Part shown: piece by piece, positions 48,306 to 57,544 of the stretch | Layout of the letters: each line of letters begins with the position of its first letter | How positions within the stretch are numbered: position 1 is the stretch's first letter | Source: an uncultured Rhodoferax sp. | GTDB taxonomy: Bacteria; Pseudomonadota; Gammaproteobacteria; Burkholderiales; Burkholderiaceae_C | Assembly (NCBI RefSeq): GCF_946221635.1 | Contig: NZ_CAMIHB010000019.1 | Span: 1-64,000 of the forward strand | Direction of reading: 5' to 3' | DNA length: 64,000 bases | The notes under the pieces: generated by a model | What the model saw: the letters and a program-made list of their open reading frames with translations, nothing else | What the model was told of the DNA's origin: nothing | Databases searched by the model: none | Position numbers and translations under genes: made by a program

Positions 48306-49022
48306 TCAATGGGAACGCATCTTGGCACGCAGCCGCGCGATGGACTGGCTGTGCAGCTGGCAGACCCGGGATTCGGTCACATCCAGTACAGCGGCAATTT
48401 CCTTGAGGTTCATGTCCTGCTCGTAGTACATGCTCATGATGTACTGCTCGCGCTCCGGCAGGGACTTGATGGCGTTGACCAGGGATTGCCGCAGGCGCAT
48501 GTCGCGCAGCAGGTTCATCGGGTCGGCATCGTTGTCCGCCACATGGCGGTCCAGGAAGGTGTCGTCGTCGTCATTGCGGCCTGACATGTCTTCCAGATAG
48601 ACCAGCTGGGTGCCGCGCACCTTGCTCAGCAGGGACTGGTAGTCCGCCAGGCTCATGCCCAGCTCCGCCGCTATCTCGGACTCCACCGGGCTGCGGCCCA
48701 GTTTGTGTTCGAGCTTGCGCAGGGCGGTCTCGATCTCCTTCTGGCTCTTGCGGGAACCACGCGACATCCAGTCATTTTCCCGAAGCTCGTCGAGCATGGC
48801 GCCGCGGATGCGTTGCGTGGCAAACGTCTCGAACTGCACACCCTGGGACGCTTCATAGCGTGTCAGGGCGTCCGACAGTCCGATCAGGCCCACCTGGATG
48901 AGGTCGTCCACTTCCACGCTGGCAGGCAGCTTGGCCATCATGTGGTGGGCCAGGCGGCGTACCAGTGGCTGGTACTGCTTGATGAGGGCCGTGCGGTCCA
49001 GCTGACCTTTGGCGGAGTACAT
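48306..49022 (-). CDS. fliA: Flagellar sigma factor FliA (sigma-28)
   Basis: A 238-residue sigma factor for late flagellar and chemotaxis genes. Region 2 is in LVRRLAHHMMAKLPASVEVDDLIQVGLIGLSDALTRY and FETFATQRIRGAMLDELRENDW. Region 3 is RKLEHKLGRSPVESEIAAELGMS, and region 4 is LPEREQYIMSMYYEQDMNLKEIAAVLDVTESRVCQLHSQSIARLR. The ATG at 49022 shares one base with the stop of the FlhG-like gene (TGATG), so translation is coupled. Its counterpart FlgM is encoded convergently next to it. Confidence 0.97.
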   Translation of the reverse strand: MYSAKGQLDRTALIKQYQPLVRRLAHHMMAKLPASVEVDDLIQVGLIGLSDALTRYEASQGVQFETFATQRIRGAMLDELRENDWMSRGSRKSQKEIETALRKLEHKLGRSPVESEIAAELGMSLADYQSLLSKVRGTQLVYLEDMSGRNDDDDTFLDRHVADNDADPMNLLRDMRLRQSLVNAIKSLPEREQYIMSMYYEQDMNLKEIAAVLDVTESRVCQLHSQSIARLRAKMRSH

Positions 49023-49822
49023 CAGTAGAGCCCTGCAGGATGGTGTTTGCGTATCGGCGCGGCGTAGGGGTGGGGCGTGCCAGGCCAAGCGCCCTGCAGT
49101 GCCAGGGCGTTCTCCAGGAGACCCAAGACCAGCCGCTCAATGTCCGCCGAGGGGCGATCCTCATTGTCGGAGGCCGCGATGTTCAGTGCGTTCACTTCGT
49201 AGTTCAAGAAATACCTTGCGCAATCATTCAGGCTGGTCGGTGCGCGTTGCTGCGCGGCCGACGGGGCCATGTGCGCATTGTCCATCACATTCACAATCGT
49301 AGGCTCGAGTGGGCCTTTGAGCAACAGCCGCTTCAGGGCCAGATAGCTGGTCAGGAGCGAGGTACCTGCGGCGGACACGGCCAGCACGGGACGCACGTCG
49401 CTGCCGCGCAGCAGATCTGCCAAGATGGTGGTGTGGCCATACAGCAAAACCACCTGGTCTTGCGGAAACAGGCGGCCGATACCGGTCAGTGCGTCCGGAT
49501 CGGAAGCACCGCCTCCGGCGGAGAGTGTCTGCAACCCCTGGCGCGCCGGGAGGACGTTCCAGCCCGGGGTATCGCTGTCGATGCCGGGCGCCAGACTGCC
49601 ATCGCAAAGTTGTGCCAGACCGGGGTTGTCCGGGCTTTCCAGCACGGTGCCGTCCAGCACGGTGACCGAATGCCCCAGTCGCGTGAGTGCGTTGCACATC
49701 TGCAGCAGCAAGGGAAGCTCCACCGTGTCGTCACCGTGGTTGACCATGGCGATGAGCTGCGGCGACCGGCTGAAGGCCAGGTCCAGCAGGCCGGCCGCCT
49801 GATGGATGGAATGGTCAAGCAC
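49022..49822 (-). CDS. flhG: FlhG-like protein lacking the MinD P-loop
   Basis: A 266-residue protein in the flhF-flhG-fliA position. The N-terminal HQAAGLLDLAF matches the FlhG activator helix (DQAxGLR) that stimulates FlhF GTPase. The segment that should hold the deviant Walker A (KGGVGKT) reads NHGDDTVELPLLLQMCNALTRLGHSVTVLDG, so nucleotide-binding residues are missing although the Rossmann outline remains. The GTG at 49822 (AGGGG seven bases upstream) overlaps the flhF stop by eight bases. It may keep the FlhF-stimulating role without ATP-driven membrane cycling. Confidence 0.78.
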   Translation of the reverse strand: MLDHSIHQAAGLLDLAFSRSPQLIAMVNHGDDTVELPLLLQMCNALTRLGHSVTVLDGTVLESPDNPGLAQLCDGSLAPGIDSDTPGWNVLPARQGLQTLSAGGGASDPDALTGIGRLFPQDQVVLLYGHTTILADLLRGSDVRPVLAVSAAGTSLLTSYLALKRLLLKGPLEPTIVNVMDNAHMAPSAAQQRAPTSLNDCARYFLNYEVNALNIAASDNEDRPSADIERLVLGLLENALALQGAWPGTPHPYAAPIRKHHPAGLY

Positions 49823-51224
49823 CCAGTCGCCCCTGTGTATGGGTCTTGGCGGCCGGACTGAAGAAAAAGCCCAGATCATCCGCCTTGGGGTCATAGGCCG
49901 ACATGCCCGAGGTCCGCATGGATTGGCGGACCAGCTTCGCCGCCACGGCGGGCTCCCAGTCTTCCGGCACGCGCTGGCCATTGGTCACGCCGCGTAGCAC
50001 CAGCTGGTGGCGGATGGCGGCGTCAATGGCAGGGCCCAATTTGACTGCTTCGTCCGTCTTGGACAGGATGGTCTGCTGCCCGGTCGGGGTCTTGAAGCAG
50101 TTCACTGCCTCGTCCAGCGTATCGCCATGGCCGCCGGCGTTGAGGACCAGCAGGCGCTTGATTTGGGGCAGGTCCAGCAACTCCAGCAGTTCACGTTTGC
50201 GCGGATCGCGCGGGGCGATGCCGGTGGTGTCGATGAGCACCATTTTCTTGTTGGCCAACAACCCCAGCAGGTCTTGCAGGGCCGCCTTGTCGTGAGCCAG
50301 GTGGGCGACAACGCCCAGCATCTTGCCGTAGGCACGCAGCTGTTCGTGGGCACCCACGCGGTAGGTATCCAGGGTGATGAGGCCAACACTGCCGGGGCCG
50401 TAGGTGCGCGCGCACAGGCCGGCCAGCTTGGCCGTGGTGGTGGTCTTGCCCACGCCCGTGGCGCCGATCAGCGCGAACACGCCACCTTCGTCGTGTAGCG
50501 CGGGGGTGTTGGCGTCGGTGCGCAGATTGCGTTCCAGCACATCCATGACCCAGCGCACCGACTCGGCCGCGTCGATGTCTTCGGGCAGGCGCTCCAGAAT
50601 GGTCCGCGACAGGGTGGGCGAATAGCCGGCGCGGATCATTTTCAACATGAGGTTGGACTGGATCGGGTTCTGGCGTGCCTGGCCCAGCCAATTCAGCGTA
50701 TTGAAGCGGTCTTCAATCAGCTCCTTCATCGCATGCAGCTCGTCCATCATGCTCTGCGGGATGACGCCCGCAGGCGCACTGCTGGCGGGCTTGCGCGTGG
50801 CAATCCGTGGCGCAGGGGTTTCCACATCCATGGGAATGCGCTGCAACGTGGGAGGCGGGGCCTTGGTTGGGCTGGGCAGCGCGGCCGGCTGTGAGGTCTG
50901 CCCCGCCTCATGGCGTCGACGTGCCATGCGCTCGCGCACGTAGTCCTGGAAGGACAGGGTGCTCATGGCGAGCTGGTCGGCGTCGTCCTCGATCTTGCTG
51001 GTGCTGTGCTGCAGGCTTGCGGTGCCCGTGCGGGCGGCCGGGGCAGCCTGCCGCAGGCCGGCTTGTTGGTCCAGCGCCGCGAGGGTGTCTTCGGCGGTGG
51101 CCATGACTTCCACGCCGTGTTCGGTGGGGCGGTTGGACAGGATCAGTGTGCCTTCGCCAAAAGCGGCGCGCGCCTTGGCCAGAGCTTCCCGGGAGGTGGG
51201 GGCGGTAAAGCGTTGGATGTTCAT
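49815..51224 (-). CDS. flhF: Flagellar SRP-like GTPase FlhF
   Basis: A 469-residue SRP-type GTPase that sets flagellar pole position and number. A basic, variable N-terminal region (about residues 1-150) precedes the N domain and the GTPase domain. The P-loop GATGVGKT is at residues 254-261, followed by TLDTYRVGAHEQLRAYGKMLGV and the G3-type LIDTTGIAPRDPR, with a later LSKTDEAVKLG (TKxD-type) motif. flhF overlaps the flhA stop by four bases (ATGA) and flhG at its 3' end. Its presence points to polar flagellation. Confidence 0.95.
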   Translation of the reverse strand: MNIQRFTAPTSREALAKARAAFGEGTLILSNRPTEHGVEVMATAEDTLAALDQQAGLRQAAPAARTGTASLQHSTSKIEDDADQLAMSTLSFQDYVRERMARRRHEAGQTSQPAALPSPTKAPPPTLQRIPMDVETPAPRIATRKPASSAPAGVIPQSMMDELHAMKELIEDRFNTLNWLGQARQNPIQSNLMLKMIRAGYSPTLSRTILERLPEDIDAAESVRWVMDVLERNLRTDANTPALHDEGGVFALIGATGVGKTTTTAKLAGLCARTYGPGSVGLITLDTYRVGAHEQLRAYGKMLGVVAHLAHDKAALQDLLGLLANKKMVLIDTTGIAPRDPRKRELLELLDLPQIKRLLVLNAGGHGDTLDEAVNCFKTPTGQQTILSKTDEAVKLGPAIDAAIRHQLVLRGVTNGQRVPEDWEPAVAAKLVRQSMRTSGMSAYDPKADDLGFFFSPAAKTHTQGRLGA

Positions 51225-53302
51225 GGTGTGGCACCTCTCAGGATCGGACCGATGCGGATAGTGTGGGTTTCAGGTATTTCGCTGTGTGCCAATACCTGCA
51301 GGCGGGGCGCCATGCGCCGCACCAGGCGCGAGATGGCGCCGCGGATCTGGTCGGGGACCAGCAGGCAGGCCGGTACACCGATTTCCTCTTGTTTGAGCGC
51401 GGTTTCCGCGGCGGTGCGGGTCAGCATGTCGGCTACGCCGGGGTCCAGGGCGGGGCCGGACGCGCCGCCCAGGGCTTGCACCAGCAAGCGCTCCAGTCCG
51501 GGGTCGATGGCGATGACGTTGAGTTCCCGGGTGGGGCCGTAGATCTGCTGCACGATGGCTGGCGAGAGTGCCACGCGTACACGGCGCGCAAGCTCCACGG
51601 GGTCGGTGGTGCTGGTGGCGTGTTCTGCAATCGATTCGATGATGGTGCGGATGTCGCGGATATGGACCGATTCTTCAAGCAGGAGTTGCAGCACTTTCTG
51701 GAAGACCGCCACCGAGACCAGCTTGGGCACGACTTCTTCGATGAGTTTGGGGGCCAGCTTTGCCACGTGTTCCACGAGTTGTTGTGTTTCTGTCCGGCTC
51801 AGCAACTTGGCGGCTTGGACTTGCATCAAGTGTGACAAATGCGTGGCCATGACGGTCTCGGAATCAACCACCGTAAACCCGGCCATTTGCGCCGCTTCCC
51901 TCTGCTTTTCGTCGATCCAGTGGGCCGGCAAGCCAAAGGCCGGGTCGGTGGTCGCCGCACCAATCAGCGGGGTGGTGATGCCGCCCGGGTTGATGGCCAG
52001 GAACATGCCGGGGAAGGCTTCGCCCTCGCCCACGATGACGCCGCGCAGCGTGATGCGGTAGGCGCTGGGTTTGAGTTCGAGGTTGTCGCGCACATGCACC
52101 GCCGGGGGCAGGAAGCCGACTTCCTGGGCGAACTTGCGGCGCACGCCCTTGATGCGGTTGAGCAGGTCGCCCTGGCGCGTCTTGTCGACCAGCGCGATCA
52201 GGCGGTAACCCAGCTCCAGTCCCAACTGGTCCACGGGTTGCAGATCGTCCCACGAGGCCTCGCCATCGCCAGCGGGGGCTGCGGCCTGCGGCGGGGCTTC
52301 CACAGGCGCGGGGCGGTGCGCCAATGCCCAGCAGGCGTAGCCGAGCACTGCGGAGATGCTCAGGAACACCAGGTGCGGCATGTTGGGGATGACGCCCAGG
52401 ATGAACATGATCGCCGCTGTCACGCCAAGCACCTGGGGTGAGACAAACATCTGGCCGATGATCTGCTTGCCGATGTCCTTGTCTTTGCCCACGCGGGACA
52501 CCACCATGGCCGCAGCGACCGAGATCAGCAGGCCCGGGATCTGGGCGACCAGCGCATCACCGACGGCCAGCAGGATGTAGGAATTGGCAGCCTGGCTGGC
52601 GCTCAGGTCGTGCTGCAGGATGCCGATGGCAAAGCCGCCGAAGATGTTGATGAGCAGGATCAGGATGCCGGCGATGGCATCGCCGCGCACGAACTTGGAG
52701 GCACCGTCCATGGAGCCGAAAAACTCGGCCTCGTCTCCGATTTCGGCGCGGCGGCGCTTGGCCTCTTTTTCGTCGATGAGGCCGGCATTGAGGTCGGCGT
52801 CCACGGCCATCTGTTTGCCGGGCATGGCGTCCAGGGTGAAGCGGGCCGACACCTCGGCAATGCGTTCGGAGCCCTTGGTCACCACCACGAAGTTGATGAC
52901 CACCAGGATGGCGAAGACGATCAAACCGACGGCGAAGTTGCCGCCAATCAGGAAGTGGCCAAAGGCCTCGATCACGGCGCCGGCCGCGCCGGGGCCGGTA
53001 TGGCCTTCGAGCAACACCACGCGGGTGGACGCCACGTTCAGTGACAGGCGCATCAGGGTGGTCAGCAGCAGGACCGAGGGAAAGGCGGCAAAGTCCAGCG
53101 GGCGGATCATGTAGGCCGCCACCATCATGACCATCAGGGCCACGGCGATGTTGATGGTGAAAAAGGCGTCCAGCAACAGCGGGGGCAGCGGCAGCACCAT
53201 CATGGCCAGAATGGCCACGACCAACATGGGCGCAGCCGCGCCCTGGAAGGCGCGGGAGTTGCTGGTCAACCAGCCTTGCAAGGCGCGGAACTGGGCGTTC
53301 AT
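51221..53302 (-). CDS. flhA: Flagellar export gate protein FlhA
   Basis: A 693-residue inner-membrane component of the flagellar type III export gate, nearly the same length as E. coli FlhA (692). Eight membrane helices occupy roughly residues 20-330. The FHIPEP-type cytoplasmic loop includes RFTLDAMPGKQMAVDADLNAG and RRRAEIGDEAEFFGSMDGASKFVRGDAIAG. The C-terminal cytoplasmic domain binds export chaperones. It overlaps flhB (ATGA at 53299-53302) and flhF (51221-51224), so the three are translationally coupled. Confidence 0.97.
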   Translation of the reverse strand: MNAQFRALQGWLTSNSRAFQGAAAPMLVVAILAMMVLPLPPLLLDAFFTINIAVALMVMMVAAYMIRPLDFAAFPSVLLLTTLMRLSLNVASTRVVLLEGHTGPGAAGAVIEAFGHFLIGGNFAVGLIVFAILVVINFVVVTKGSERIAEVSARFTLDAMPGKQMAVDADLNAGLIDEKEAKRRRAEIGDEAEFFGSMDGASKFVRGDAIAGILILLINIFGGFAIGILQHDLSASQAANSYILLAVGDALVAQIPGLLISVAAAMVVSRVGKDKDIGKQIIGQMFVSPQVLGVTAAIMFILGVIPNMPHLVFLSISAVLGYACWALAHRPAPVEAPPQAAAPAGDGEASWDDLQPVDQLGLELGYRLIALVDKTRQGDLLNRIKGVRRKFAQEVGFLPPAVHVRDNLELKPSAYRITLRGVIVGEGEAFPGMFLAINPGGITTPLIGAATTDPAFGLPAHWIDEKQREAAQMAGFTVVDSETVMATHLSHLMQVQAAKLLSRTETQQLVEHVAKLAPKLIEEVVPKLVSVAVFQKVLQLLLEESVHIRDIRTIIESIAEHATSTTDPVELARRVRVALSPAIVQQIYGPTRELNVIAIDPGLERLLVQALGGASGPALDPGVADMLTRTAAETALKQEEIGVPACLLVPDQIRGAISRLVRRMAPRLQVLAHSEIPETHTIRIGPILRGATP

Positions 53303-54453
53303 GGTGTGGCCGCTTTCAAGGTGCGGGTATGCGGATCAAGCTCGGGCGGCACAAAGGGCTGTGGCACTTCCTGGGGCATGGCACCTTCGCCGCGCAGGGC
53401 GGCGCGCACGCGGTACACATAGGCCAGTACCTGGGCCACGGCGGTGTAGAGCGTGGAAGGGATGTTCTGGTCCAGCTCGGCATTGGCGTACAGCGCGCGT
53501 GCGAGCATGGGAGATTGCAAGACCGGCACGGCATGCTGCTTGGCGATGTCGCGGATCTTCATGGCCAGCAGGTCGGCGCCCTTGGATACCACACGGGGTG
53601 CGACCATGGTTTTTTCGTCGTAACGCACGGCCACGGCGTAGTGGGTGGGGTTCATGACCACGAAGTCGGCCTTGGGCACGGCGTTGACGCTGCTCTTCTG
53701 GGCCAGTTCGCGCTGCTTCTGGCGGATCTTGCTCTTGAGCTGCGGATTGCCGTCGGATTCCTTGCTTTCCTCCTTGACCTCCTGATGCGACATCTTCATC
53801 TGGTCCTTGTGGAGGAAGATCTGCAAGGGCACATCCACCATGGCCGCCAGGAACACCACCAGCAACAGCAGACCGATGCCGCTGGAAACCCACTGCGTCA
53901 GCGTCACGATGGCCGCGGACGAGGGCTGCCGGATCAGGGATGCCATGGTCTGCAAGCCCGATCCCAGGAACCAGGTTGCGATGGCAAACAGCACCCCTGT
54001 CATGAGCAGCATCTTCAGGGTGTCAAGGAGTTTCTTCTTGGTGAACAGGTTCGCAAAGCCCGATAGCGGATTGAGCCGGCTGAAGTCCGGCATCAGGGGT
54101 TTGAGGCTGCTGACCCAACCGCCAGTGGCCACCGTGGCGAGGATGGCGGCCGTCATCACGATGCCGGCAAAAGCGACGCAACCGGCCAGTCCTATGGAGG
54201 AGGCATCACCCAGGCGTTGCAGCATGGTGCCGGGGCGCATGACAGTGGCGGCATCAAAGGACAGCTGCTGTCCCAGCGTGTGCTTGAGGTGGTCAAAAAG
54301 AATGGGGGCCAGCACCAGGACGGCGATGGCGCCCGAGCCCAGCACGGCGAGGTGCGTGAGGTCCTGCGAACGACCCACCTGCCCGTCTTCGCGCGCTTTC
54401 CGGAGCTTGCGTTCTGAGGCCGGTAAGTTGCGGTCTTGGCTGCCTTGGTCCAT
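53299..54453 (-). CDS. flhB: Flagellar export switch protein FlhB
   Basis: A 384-residue inner-membrane protein controlling export specificity, close to E. coli FlhB (382). The N-terminal QDRNLPASERKLRKAREDGQVGRSQDL is the standard start, four membrane helices follow to about residue 215, and the cytoplasmic domain contains the autocleavage motif NPTH in ADFVVMNPTHYAVAVRYDE. Cleavage there switches export from hook to filament proteins. It begins the flhB-flhA-flhF-flhG-fliA series, separated from cheZ by a terminator. Confidence 0.97.
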   Translation of the reverse strand: MDQGSQDRNLPASERKLRKAREDGQVGRSQDLTHLAVLGSGAIAVLVLAPILFDHLKHTLGQQLSFDAATVMRPGTMLQRLGDASSIGLAGCVAFAGIVMTAAILATVATGGWVSSLKPLMPDFSRLNPLSGFANLFTKKKLLDTLKMLLMTGVLFAIATWFLGSGLQTMASLIRQPSSAAIVTLTQWVSSGIGLLLLVVFLAAMVDVPLQIFLHKDQMKMSHQEVKEESKESDGNPQLKSKIRQKQRELAQKSSVNAVPKADFVVMNPTHYAVAVRYDEKTMVAPRVVSKGADLLAMKIRDIAKQHAVPVLQSPMLARALYANAELDQNIPSTLYTAVAQVLAYVYRVRAALRGEGAMPQEVPQPFVPPELDPHTRTLKAATP

Positions 54454-54511
54454 GGTGAAGAAGCTCTTGAGTTCTCACCATTGTCGCAACCGACCCCTGA
54501 AACTAAAGTGC

Positions 54512-54538
54512 AAAAAGCGGGGTGTTCTCCCGCTTTAT
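54512..54538 (-). terminator. Intrinsic terminator after cheZ
   Basis: On the minus strand, AAAGCGGG-AGAACAC-CCCGCTTTTT forms an 8-bp stem followed by T residues. It lies just downstream of cheZ and ahead of flhB, so it ends the flhDC-motAB-cheYZ transcript and implies a separate flhB promoter in the remaining ~60 bp. Confidence 0.8.
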
Positions 54539-54547
54539 CACGGTGGC

Positions 54548-55177
54548 TTAGAAGCCCAGGCTGGCCAGCAAATCGTCCACCTGGGATTGGTCTGTCACCA
54601 CGTCCTGGAAAGCCTGGCCCTCCACCACGGGTCCGGCCAGGGCAGGTGTGTATTCCTGTGCAGCAACGGCGGCCTGGGACTCCGCAGGGGCGGTCTGCAG
54701 CAGCAGCAGCACGAGCTGCTCTTCGATGGTGGCTGCCAGGTTGACGACCTTGGCAATCACCTGGCCGGTCAGGTCATGGAAGTCCTGTGCCATCATGATT
54801 TCGGTAAGGTGTTCGTCCACCTTCTTGCTGGAGGCTTCCACGTCCGTGATGAAATTCATCACATGGCCCTTGGCCACGGCGGCGACGGGATCCTTCACGA
54901 TGAGGGCGCCGATGCGGCGGGTCTCTTCGGCGATATGGTCGTGCTCTGCCTTGGCCTGGTCGACCCGGTTGAGCACTTTTTCAGCGGCCTGGCCGGTCAG
55001 GCGGGCAATGTAGGAGAGTCGGCTTTTGGCGTCGGGAAGTTCGCCCGCCCAGTCCTTGACCTTGTCGGCCAGGCCCAGGCCATTCAGGGAGTCGTGCAAC
55101 TGGCGCGTCAGCACCCCCAGTTGATGGTGAACCTCACCTGTGGACAGTGCATGGGGTTGGTTTTCCGCGGCCGACAT
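54548..55177 (-). CDS. cheZ: CheY-P phosphatase CheZ
   Basis: A 209-residue helical protein that dephosphorylates CheY-P. The central four-helix bundle includes LGVLTRQLHDSLNGLGL, LSYIARLTGQAAEKVLNRVD and MMAQDFHDLTGQVIAKVV; the conserved DFHDLTGQV stretch carries the catalytic glutamine. The C-terminus ends in QSQVDDLLASLGF, the CheY-binding helix. It follows cheY by four bases. E. coli CheZ has 214 residues. Confidence 0.96.
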   Translation of the reverse strand: MSAAENQPHALSTGEVHHQLGVLTRQLHDSLNGLGLADKVKDWAGELPDAKSRLSYIARLTGQAAEKVLNRVDQAKAEHDHIAEETRRIGALIVKDPVAAVAKGHVMNFITDVEASSKKVDEHLTEIMMAQDFHDLTGQVIAKVVNLAATIEEQLVLLLLQTAPAESQAAVAAQEYTPALAGPVVEGQAFQDVVTDQSQVDDLLASLGF

Positions 55178-55181
55178 ATGC

Positions 55182-55571
55182 TTACTTCAGTCCCATTTTG
55201 GTCAGGATGTGGTTGACCTTGTCCTCCAAGGTCGCCTTGGTGAAGGGCTTGACGATGTAGCCGGCGGCACCTTGCTGGGCCGCCAGCACGATGTCTTCCT
55301 TGCGGGCTTCGGCGGTCACCATCAGAACGGGCAGATGCTTGAGTTTGTCATCTTTCTTGATCTCGGCCAGCAGCTGAAAGCCGTTCATATTGGGCATGTT
55401 GATGTCGCTGACCACGAAATCGAACGCACTGTTGCGCAACTTTTGCAGGGCAATCTGACCATCTTCGGCCTCATCTGCATCGGCGTAGCCGCTTTCTTTC
55501 AGCAGGTTGCGCACGATCCGCCGCATCGTGGAAAAGTCATCAACAATGAGGAAGCGCAGTTCTTTGGACAT
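55182..55571 (-). CDS. cheY: Chemotaxis response regulator CheY
   Basis: A 129-residue single-domain receiver, the same length as E. coli CheY. The acidic pocket is FLIVDDFSTMRRIVRNLL with Asp11/Asp12, the phospho-acceptor Asp56 is in VVSDINMPNMNGFQLL, the switch Thr lies in VLMVTAEARKEDI, and Lys in GYIVKPFTKATL. Phosphorylated by CheA, it binds the FliM/FliN switch. No cheA gene occurs in this window. It sits between motB (59-bp gap) and cheZ. Confidence 0.98.
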   Translation of the reverse strand: MSKELRFLIVDDFSTMRRIVRNLLKESGYADADEAEDGQIALQKLRNSAFDFVVSDINMPNMNGFQLLAEIKKDDKLKHLPVLMVTAEARKEDIVLAAQQGAAGYIVKPFTKATLEDKVNHILTKMGLK

Positions 55572-55630
55572 AGATAAGCCTTTGCCAGCCGATTTTCGAA
55601 TTTCTTAAGTATGACGGAATTTTCGCAGAG

Positions 55631-56575
55631 TTACGGAGACGATTTTGCCTCTGCCGCCGCTGCCGGGCCAGCGTTTTCCGCTGCGTTTTCCAAAGCAATG
55701 GGGCGGGCGCCGAGCAGCCGTTCCTCGGCTTCCTTGGTCATGACCAGGATGCTGATCCGCCGGTTGCTGGGGTCCAGGGGGTTGTCCGGGTCCAGCGGCA
55801 CACTGGACGCCATGCCCACCACGCGGGCCAGCTTGTCTTCGGGCATACCGGCCGCGATGAGTTCACGCCGCGAAGCATTGGCCCGGTCGGCCGAGAGTTC
55901 CCAGTTGCTGTAGCCGCGCGCGGCGTTGCCATAGGCCTGGCGGTCGGTATGGCCGTCCAGGCTGATCTTGTTGTCCACTTCGGCCAGCGTGAGTCCGATC
56001 TCGCGCAGGATGTCGCGCATATAAGGTTTGACCGAGGCGCTGCCGCTGTCAAACATGGGCCGGCGCTGGTCGTCCACGATCTGGATTTGCAGGCCGTCGG
56101 GCGTAATCTCCAGCTTGATCTGGGAGCTGAATTCGGCCATCTTGGGGTTGTTCGAGATGGCGGTGGCGATCTTGGCGGCCAGCGCGGCCATGGCCTTGGC
56201 ATCCTTTTTGGCGCGTTCCACCTTGGCCTGATCGCCCGACATTTTCTTGGCCGATTTTTCCTCGCCATCCCCGCGTCGGGACTGACCGGCCTGCTGGGTG
56301 AGGTCATTGCCGCCACCGCTGATCACGCTGTTGCTTGCGCCGGCGCCCGGGCCCCCCTGCATGGCGACCTTGAGGGGGGATTGGAAGTAATCCGAGATGC
56401 CTTTTTTGTCACCTTCCGTGGTACTGCCCAGGAGCCACATGAGCAGAAAGAAGGCCATCATGGCGGTCACGAAGTCGGCGTAGGCAATCTTCCAGGCGCC
56501 ACCGTGCGCAGCGTGGCCGCCTTTCTTGACCCGCTTGATGATGATGGGCTGGAGTTTTTTGGCGTCTCCGGCCAT
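55631..56575 (-). CDS. motB: Flagellar motor stator protein MotB
   Basis: A 314-residue stator subunit. A short basic N-terminus (KKLQPIIIKRVKKGGH) leads into the single membrane helix WKIAYADFVTAMMAFFLLMWLL, with the proton-conducting aspartate in YADF. A periplasmic plug and linker follow, then the OmpA-like peptidoglycan-binding domain with ISLDGHTDRQAYG and NWELSADRANASRRELIAAG. The family motif is complete. It is coupled closely to motA (12-bp gap). Confidence 0.97.
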   Translation of the reverse strand: MAGDAKKLQPIIIKRVKKGGHAAHGGAWKIAYADFVTAMMAFFLLMWLLGSTTEGDKKGISDYFQSPLKVAMQGGPGAGASNSVISGGGNDLTQQAGQSRRGDGEEKSAKKMSGDQAKVERAKKDAKAMAALAAKIATAISNNPKMAEFSSQIKLEITPDGLQIQIVDDQRRPMFDSGSASVKPYMRDILREIGLTLAEVDNKISLDGHTDRQAYGNAARGYSNWELSADRANASRRELIAAGMPEDKLARVVGMASSVPLDPDNPLDPSNRRISILVMTKEAEERLLGARPIALENAAENAGPAAAAEAKSSP

Positions 56576-56587
56576 ATTCAGGCGGCC

Positions 56588-57445
56588 TTATTTCTTCTTG
56601 ACATGGGCCTCCAGCTCAGAGAAGGAGGGGCGTTCCGTGGAATAAAGCACCTTGCGGCCGAATTCGATGGCGGTCGATGGGTTGTAGCCCTGCATGCTGG
56701 CCAGCAGCGTGGTCTTGATGCACTGGAATTCCTTGCTGCCTTCCTCGACCTTCTGCTCCAGCAGGCCCGCCAGGGGTTCGGCAAAGGCGTAAGCCAGCAG
56801 AATCCCGAGGAAGGTACCCACCAGAGCGGAGCCGATCATGCCGCCCAGCACGGCCGGGGGCTGGCCCACCGAGCCCATGGTGTTGACCACGCCGAGCACG
56901 GCGGCCACGATCCCGAAGGCGGGCAGGCCACCGGCGATGCGCTGGATGGCGGCTACGGCGGCATGTTCTTCGTGGTGGTGGGTTTCGATTTCGCTGTCCA
57001 TCAGCGACTCGATCTCGTGGGCATTGAGGTTGCCGGACACCATCATGCGCAGGTAGTCGGTGATGAACTCCACCACATGGTGGTCGCTGCCCACGGTGGC
57101 GTATTTTTTGAAGATTTCGGACTGTTCGGGCTCTTCGACGTCCTTTTCGATCGCCATCAGGCCTTCCTTGCGGGCCTTTTGCAGGATGTCGAACATCAGG
57201 GCCAGCAACTCCATGTAGCGGTCTTTGGTGTATTTGCTGCCCTTGAAACAGGCGCCCAGGCCCGCCATGGTCTTCTTGATGACCTTCATCTGGTTGTTGG
57301 CCACGAAGGCGCCAATGGTGGCGCCACCGATGGTGATCAACTCGAAAGGCAGGGCGTGCAGCACCACGCTGATGTTGCCTCCGTGGGCGATGAACACCCC
57401 GAAGACACAGCCAAGACAGATAAGCCAGCCGACGATTACAAACAT
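56588..57445 (-). CDS. motA: Flagellar motor stator protein MotA
   Basis: A 285-residue stator subunit with four membrane helices: two near the N-terminus (MFVIVGWLICLGCVFGVFIAHGG and the ITIGGATIGAFVANNQ region) and two after residue ~160 (FGIVAAVLGVVNTMG; IGSALVGTFLGILLAYAF). The large cytoplasmic loop between them carries the charged residues that contact FliG. The length is close to E. coli MotA (295). It lies 162 bp downstream of flhC, with a dispersed repeat copy and a sigma-28-like sequence between. Confidence 0.97.
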   Translation of the reverse strand: MFVIVGWLICLGCVFGVFIAHGGNISVVLHALPFELITIGGATIGAFVANNQMKVIKKTMAGLGACFKGSKYTKDRYMELLALMFDILQKARKEGLMAIEKDVEEPEQSEIFKKYATVGSDHHVVEFITDYLRMMVSGNLNAHEIESLMDSEIETHHHEEHAAVAAIQRIAGGLPAFGIVAAVLGVVNTMGSVGQPPAVLGGMIGSALVGTFLGILLAYAFAEPLAGLLEQKVEEGSKEFQCIKTTLLASMQGYNPSTAIEFGRKVLYSTERPSFSELEAHVKKK

Positions 57446-57516
57446 AGCTTCATTGTGACAGGGAAGCCGGAGGCTTCAATGGAGGAACTGCCGCGTTTTC
57501 AGGGGCTTTCCCTATC

Positions 57517-57543
57517 TTATCGTCAGTCAATGACGTCAGCTTG
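57517..57543 (-). promoter_or_regulatory. Possible sigma-28 promoter upstream of motA
   Basis: The minus strand reads CAAG (57543-57540), 15 bases, then GACGATAA (57524-57517). The -10 matches GCCGATAA at seven of eight positions, but the -35 is poor (two of four). The distance to the motA start is about 70 bp. It would allow motA expression independent of flhDC readthrough. Confidence 0.4.
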
Positions 57544-57544
57544 A

